A stretch of 34,711 nucleotides of DNA from an uncultured Lachnospiraceae bacterium (GTDB lineage Bacteria > Bacillota > Clostridia > Lachnospirales > Lachnospiraceae): contig CACZPJ010000067.1 of NCBI GenBank assembly GCA_902782995.1, forward strand, positions 1 to 34,711. The letters run 5' to 3'. Every line of letters begins with the position of its first letter. The first letter of the stretch is position 1. The position numbers and the translations under genes are program-made. This document shows positions 33,029-34,711 of this stretch, one piece after another. A model generated the notes under the pieces. That model did not search any database. It saw only the letters and a list, made by a program, of their open reading frames with translations, and was not told where the DNA came from.

Positions 33029-33053
33029 AAAAGACCGGCACTCGCGCCGGTCT
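33029..33053 (-). terminator. Lysine riboswitch terminator
   Basis: An 8-bp stem AGACCGGC/GCCGGTCT with a 6-nt loop, followed on the minus strand by TTTTCATTT. It lies 23 nt past the aptamer and about 75 nt before dapA. Confidence 0.88.
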
Positions 33054-33075
33054 AATAACTCATTGTATGATTGTT

Positions 33076-33247
33076 ATCAAAGATAGCGCCCCATCTGTTA
33101 CAGATGACAGTCATAAGCCTCTTAAACTCATGCCCAAGAAATCATCCGGCAGGCGGAAAACTTCTTTCGGCGTTCTTCCCTTCCCCTTATCTTCTTCTGT
33201 CCTGTCACATCCGATAAGGTACTCATAAAGCACGCAACCTCTATCAT
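33076..33247 (-). promoter_or_regulatory. Lysine riboswitch (L box)
   Basis: Reading the minus strand, the elements appear in the known order: AUGAUAGAGGUUGCG at the 5' side, GAGUA, GGGGAAGGGAAGAACGCCGAA, a UUUCUUGGGCAUGAG region, AGGCUUAUGACUGUCAUCUG, and GGGGCGCUAUCUUUGAU closing P1. GAUAG at the 5' end pairs with CUAUC at the 3' end. It precedes dapA and a terminator, so lysine binding should favour termination. Confidence 0.93.
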
Positions 33248-33265
33248 TTATGAAATTCTATGTCC

Positions 33266-33294
33266 AATATAGCACCCAGTCTCTCTTATGTCAA
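33266..33294 (-). promoter_or_regulatory. Promoter of the lysine riboswitch-dapAB transcript
   Basis: TTGACA (33289-33294), a 17-nt spacer ending TGC and TATATT (33266-33271), a strong extended -10 promoter. The -35 overlaps the stop codon of the upstream cobalamin gene. Confidence 0.85.
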
Positions 33295-33788
33295 CACGTA
33301 ATCTGCTTCTCGGCTGTGATATTATATATTTCATCCGCGTATGTGCGAACCGAATCCTCTAATACTCTTCCGGTCATAATGATCTCTGTCTCATCGGTCT
33401 TTGATAAGAGCACGGCTTCGAGCTCCTCCGATGTGATGACACCATTATCGATCAGACCAAGCACCTCATCTAATATCAGGACATTGCATTCGCCTGTCAC
33501 TAATACCTTCTTTGAGAAATTCAGTCCATTCTTCATGTTCATCTTCTCTTCGTCTTTTTCTTCTTCTGATAATTCTTCATAATAGCCTTCCGATTTTTCG
33601 AAACGGAAGATCTTGATCTCCGGTTCAAGACGCTGCAAAAAGTCCATGCTGTGATCGCCTTTTCCCTTTAAAAACTGTATTACAAACACCGTTTTACCTT
33701 CTCCGGCTGCACGCAGGGCACTGCCCATCGCTGCCATGGATTTCCCACGACCATCGCCGTAATATATCTGTACGGAACCTTTTCCCAT
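33291..33788 (-). CDS. cobO: Cob(I)yrinic acid a,c-diamide adenosyltransferase, CobA/CobO type
   Basis: P-loop enzyme transferring the 5'-deoxyadenosyl group of ATP to reduced corrinoids, for coenzyme B12 synthesis or salvage. The Walker A region is YYGDGRGKSMAAMG (about 9-22), where most relatives have GNGKGKTTAA. FVIQFLKG, NVLILDEVLGLIDNGVI (Walker B) and IIMTGR follow as in the family. At 165 aa it is short: the C-terminal segment seen in most members (an EIKH...AR.GIE stretch after the ADLV/TEM region) is missing, and the protein ends YNITAEKQITC. GGGG precedes the ATG. No other cob gene is nearby. It could be a divergent paralogue with another nucleotide-dependent role. Confidence 0.8.
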   Translation of the reverse strand: MGKGSVQIYYGDGRGKSMAAMGSALRAAGEGKTVFVIQFLKGKGDHSMDFLQRLEPEIKIFRFEKSEGYYEELSEEEKDEEKMNMKNGLNFSKKVLVTGECNVLILDEVLGLIDNGVITSEELEAVLLSKTDETEIIMTGRVLEDSVRTYADEIYNITAEKQITC

Positions 33789-33853
33789 AATTACCCCTTT
33801 ATACCTGTGGCATCCTTTCTTTGTATTTCAATGTTTTTATACCAGATTTTTCT

Positions 33854-33882
33854 AAAATACCACATATGATACAAAAAAGCAA
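33854..33882 (-). promoter_or_regulatory. Candidate promoter of the adenosyltransferase gene
   Basis: TTGCTT (33877-33882), a 17-nt spacer and TATTTT (33854-33859). It overlaps a short GCAA/TTGC hairpin with six T residues (33873-33890) that may be a weak terminator for the upstream OB-fold gene. Confidence 0.4.
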
Positions 33883-33898
33883 CTTTTTGCATAATTCC

Positions 33899-34525
33899 TT
33901 AATCCAGAAAATCAATTTTGCTAACGGACACCTCATATGCCGTCCGCTTTTCGATCTCTTCTTCACTCAGCTTTTTTACATACTCACGGCTCTGTATCCT
34001 TCCCCAGATCTGCACATGACCGCCAACCTCGAAGCCGGACGCGAATCTTGCATTTCTTCCCCAGCAGATACATGGAATATAATCGGACTTCCCATAGGAA
34101 CGGTTGACTGCGATCAGAAGATCCGCGATCTCTCTTCCAAGCGGTGTCTTCCGGTAAATCGGTTCCTTGCAGATATAACCGTCCAAAAAGATCTGGTTAC
34201 TCTTTAGATCCTCTTCGTCCCCTTCCACGAACTCAATTTCCCGTACAAAAACAGACAGCACCAGACGGTTCTTGCTCTCCTCGTGTCTGTTATAGGAACG
34301 GAACTGACCGGTTACATACACCTTCTGTCCGATACAGCTTGTGCTTGTATCCACAAGACGTTCTGAGATCATAAGTGGTATGTAATCATCATAATTGCTC
34401 AGACGGCTGACCGCGACTTCTACCATATAAAAGCCCTCACCATAGACCTCGTGACTGAATGTGAAATCCGAAATGATCTCACCTACAATAGATACCTGAT
34501 TGTTTTCAAATACTTTATCTGCCAT
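33899..34525 (-). CDS. Protein with two OB folds, single-stranded DNA-binding-like
   Basis: A 208-aa soluble protein built of two OB-fold domains. The second (about 108-205) is plainly SSB-like, with NQIFLDGYICKEPIYRKTPL, REIADLLIAVNRSYGKSDYI and CICWGRNARFASGFEVGGHV in order, ending in an IWGRIQSREY strand. The first (about 8-100) is more divergent (NQVSIVGEIISDFTFSHEV and VYVTGQFRSYNR). It lacks the acidic SSB tail (DDDIPF) and instead ends KIDFLD. The start at 34525 has AAGGGAG 7 nt upstream; 12 more residues of open frame are rejected. It resembles PriB/SSB-type proteins and may bind single-stranded nucleic acid. Role not known. Confidence 0.75.
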   Translation of the reverse strand: MADKVFENNQVSIVGEIISDFTFSHEVYGEGFYMVEVAVSRLSNYDDYIPLMISERLVDTSTSCIGQKVYVTGQFRSYNRHEESKNRLVLSVFVREIEFVEGDEEDLKSNQIFLDGYICKEPIYRKTPLGREIADLLIAVNRSYGKSDYIPCICWGRNARFASGFEVGGHVQIWGRIQSREYVKKLSEEEIEKRTAYEVSVSKIDFLD

Positions 34526-34711
34526 GAATGTTCTCCCTTCCTCTGTATATATCGATGGCATATCGATTCATTTTGTGCTTTTACAATGTATTCCGGATAC
34601 ATGTTTTTTAGAACTTTCTTACCTTACCATTCCCCTTCCGCTGAAACTTCGCATAATCTGTCGATAACGTAAGCTGGTTTTTCTCTTATAAGGATTATTT
34701 CTTTATAAAAA
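34526..34711. other. Right edge, upstream of the two-OB-fold gene
   Basis: AT-rich sequence with no supported gene. A TATCGAT occurs twice near 34550-34570. No convincing promoter or terminator is seen. Confidence 0.4.

Noticed and set aside
1..34711. CRISPR arrays, insertion sequences, tRNA or rRNA genes
   Set aside because: I saw no regularly spaced repeats, transposase motifs, terminal inverted repeats with target duplications, or tRNA/rRNA-like sequence.

Overview
The window looks like chromosomal DNA of a gut-type member of the Lachnospiraceae (Bacillota, Clostridia; Roseburia/Agathobacter-like). Reasons are the moderate GC, strong AGGAGG ribosome binding sites, the dnaE-pfkA pair, pyruvate formate-lyase fermentation, a YesMN-type two-component system next to a CUT1 sugar importer, and two riboswitch classes common in Clostridia. 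The genus is inference. I see no insertion sequence, prophage, CRISPR array, rRNA or tRNA. Almost all genes lie on the minus strand; hisK, an alpha/beta hydrolase and asnA are on plus.

Layout. (1) 169-3618: pflB-pflA behind a ZTP (pfl-motif) riboswitch whose 3' half overlaps a terminator, plus a second promoter downstream of the switch. (2) 3621-6204: a uracil/xanthine permease whose 3' end carries a 30-bp tandem duplication, and an Mrp/Nbp35-type ATPase with a hairpin-rich leader. (3) 6251-12809: PHP-type histidinol phosphatase (plus), then a minus-strand run dnaE, pfkA, TrmH-family rRNA methyltransferase and a small unknown protein. (4) 12860-18369: two adjacent hybrid histidine kinases, one with two periplasmic solute-binding sensor domains and one with PAS-like sensing, both ending in a receiver and neither with an output domain. 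(5) 18386-21005: a Na/Pi symporter with a PhoU-like tail, translationally coupled to a PstS-like lipoprotein whose two half-domains are in reversed (circularly permuted) order. (6) 21145-23996: a deoxyinosine-type DNA glycosylase, a gene-poor gap, the hydrolase and asnA. (7) 24018-31107: a sugar-uptake operon of solute-binding protein, two permeases, YesM-like kinase, YesN-like regulator and cytoplasmic GH30 glycosidase, without an ABC ATPase. (8) 31219-33294: dapA-dapB under a lysine riboswitch. (9) 33291-34525: a short cobalamin adenosyltransferase and a protein with two OB folds.

The points most worth a second look are the coupled Na/Pi symporter plus permuted PstS-like protein, which suggests a binding-protein-assisted secondary transporter, and the sugar-binding protein gene, which seems to carry both a one-base shift at its start and an internal in-frame deletion. 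The Mrp leader, the ZTP control of pflBA and the paired kinases without output are also notable. All family assignments come from reading motifs by eye; no search was run.
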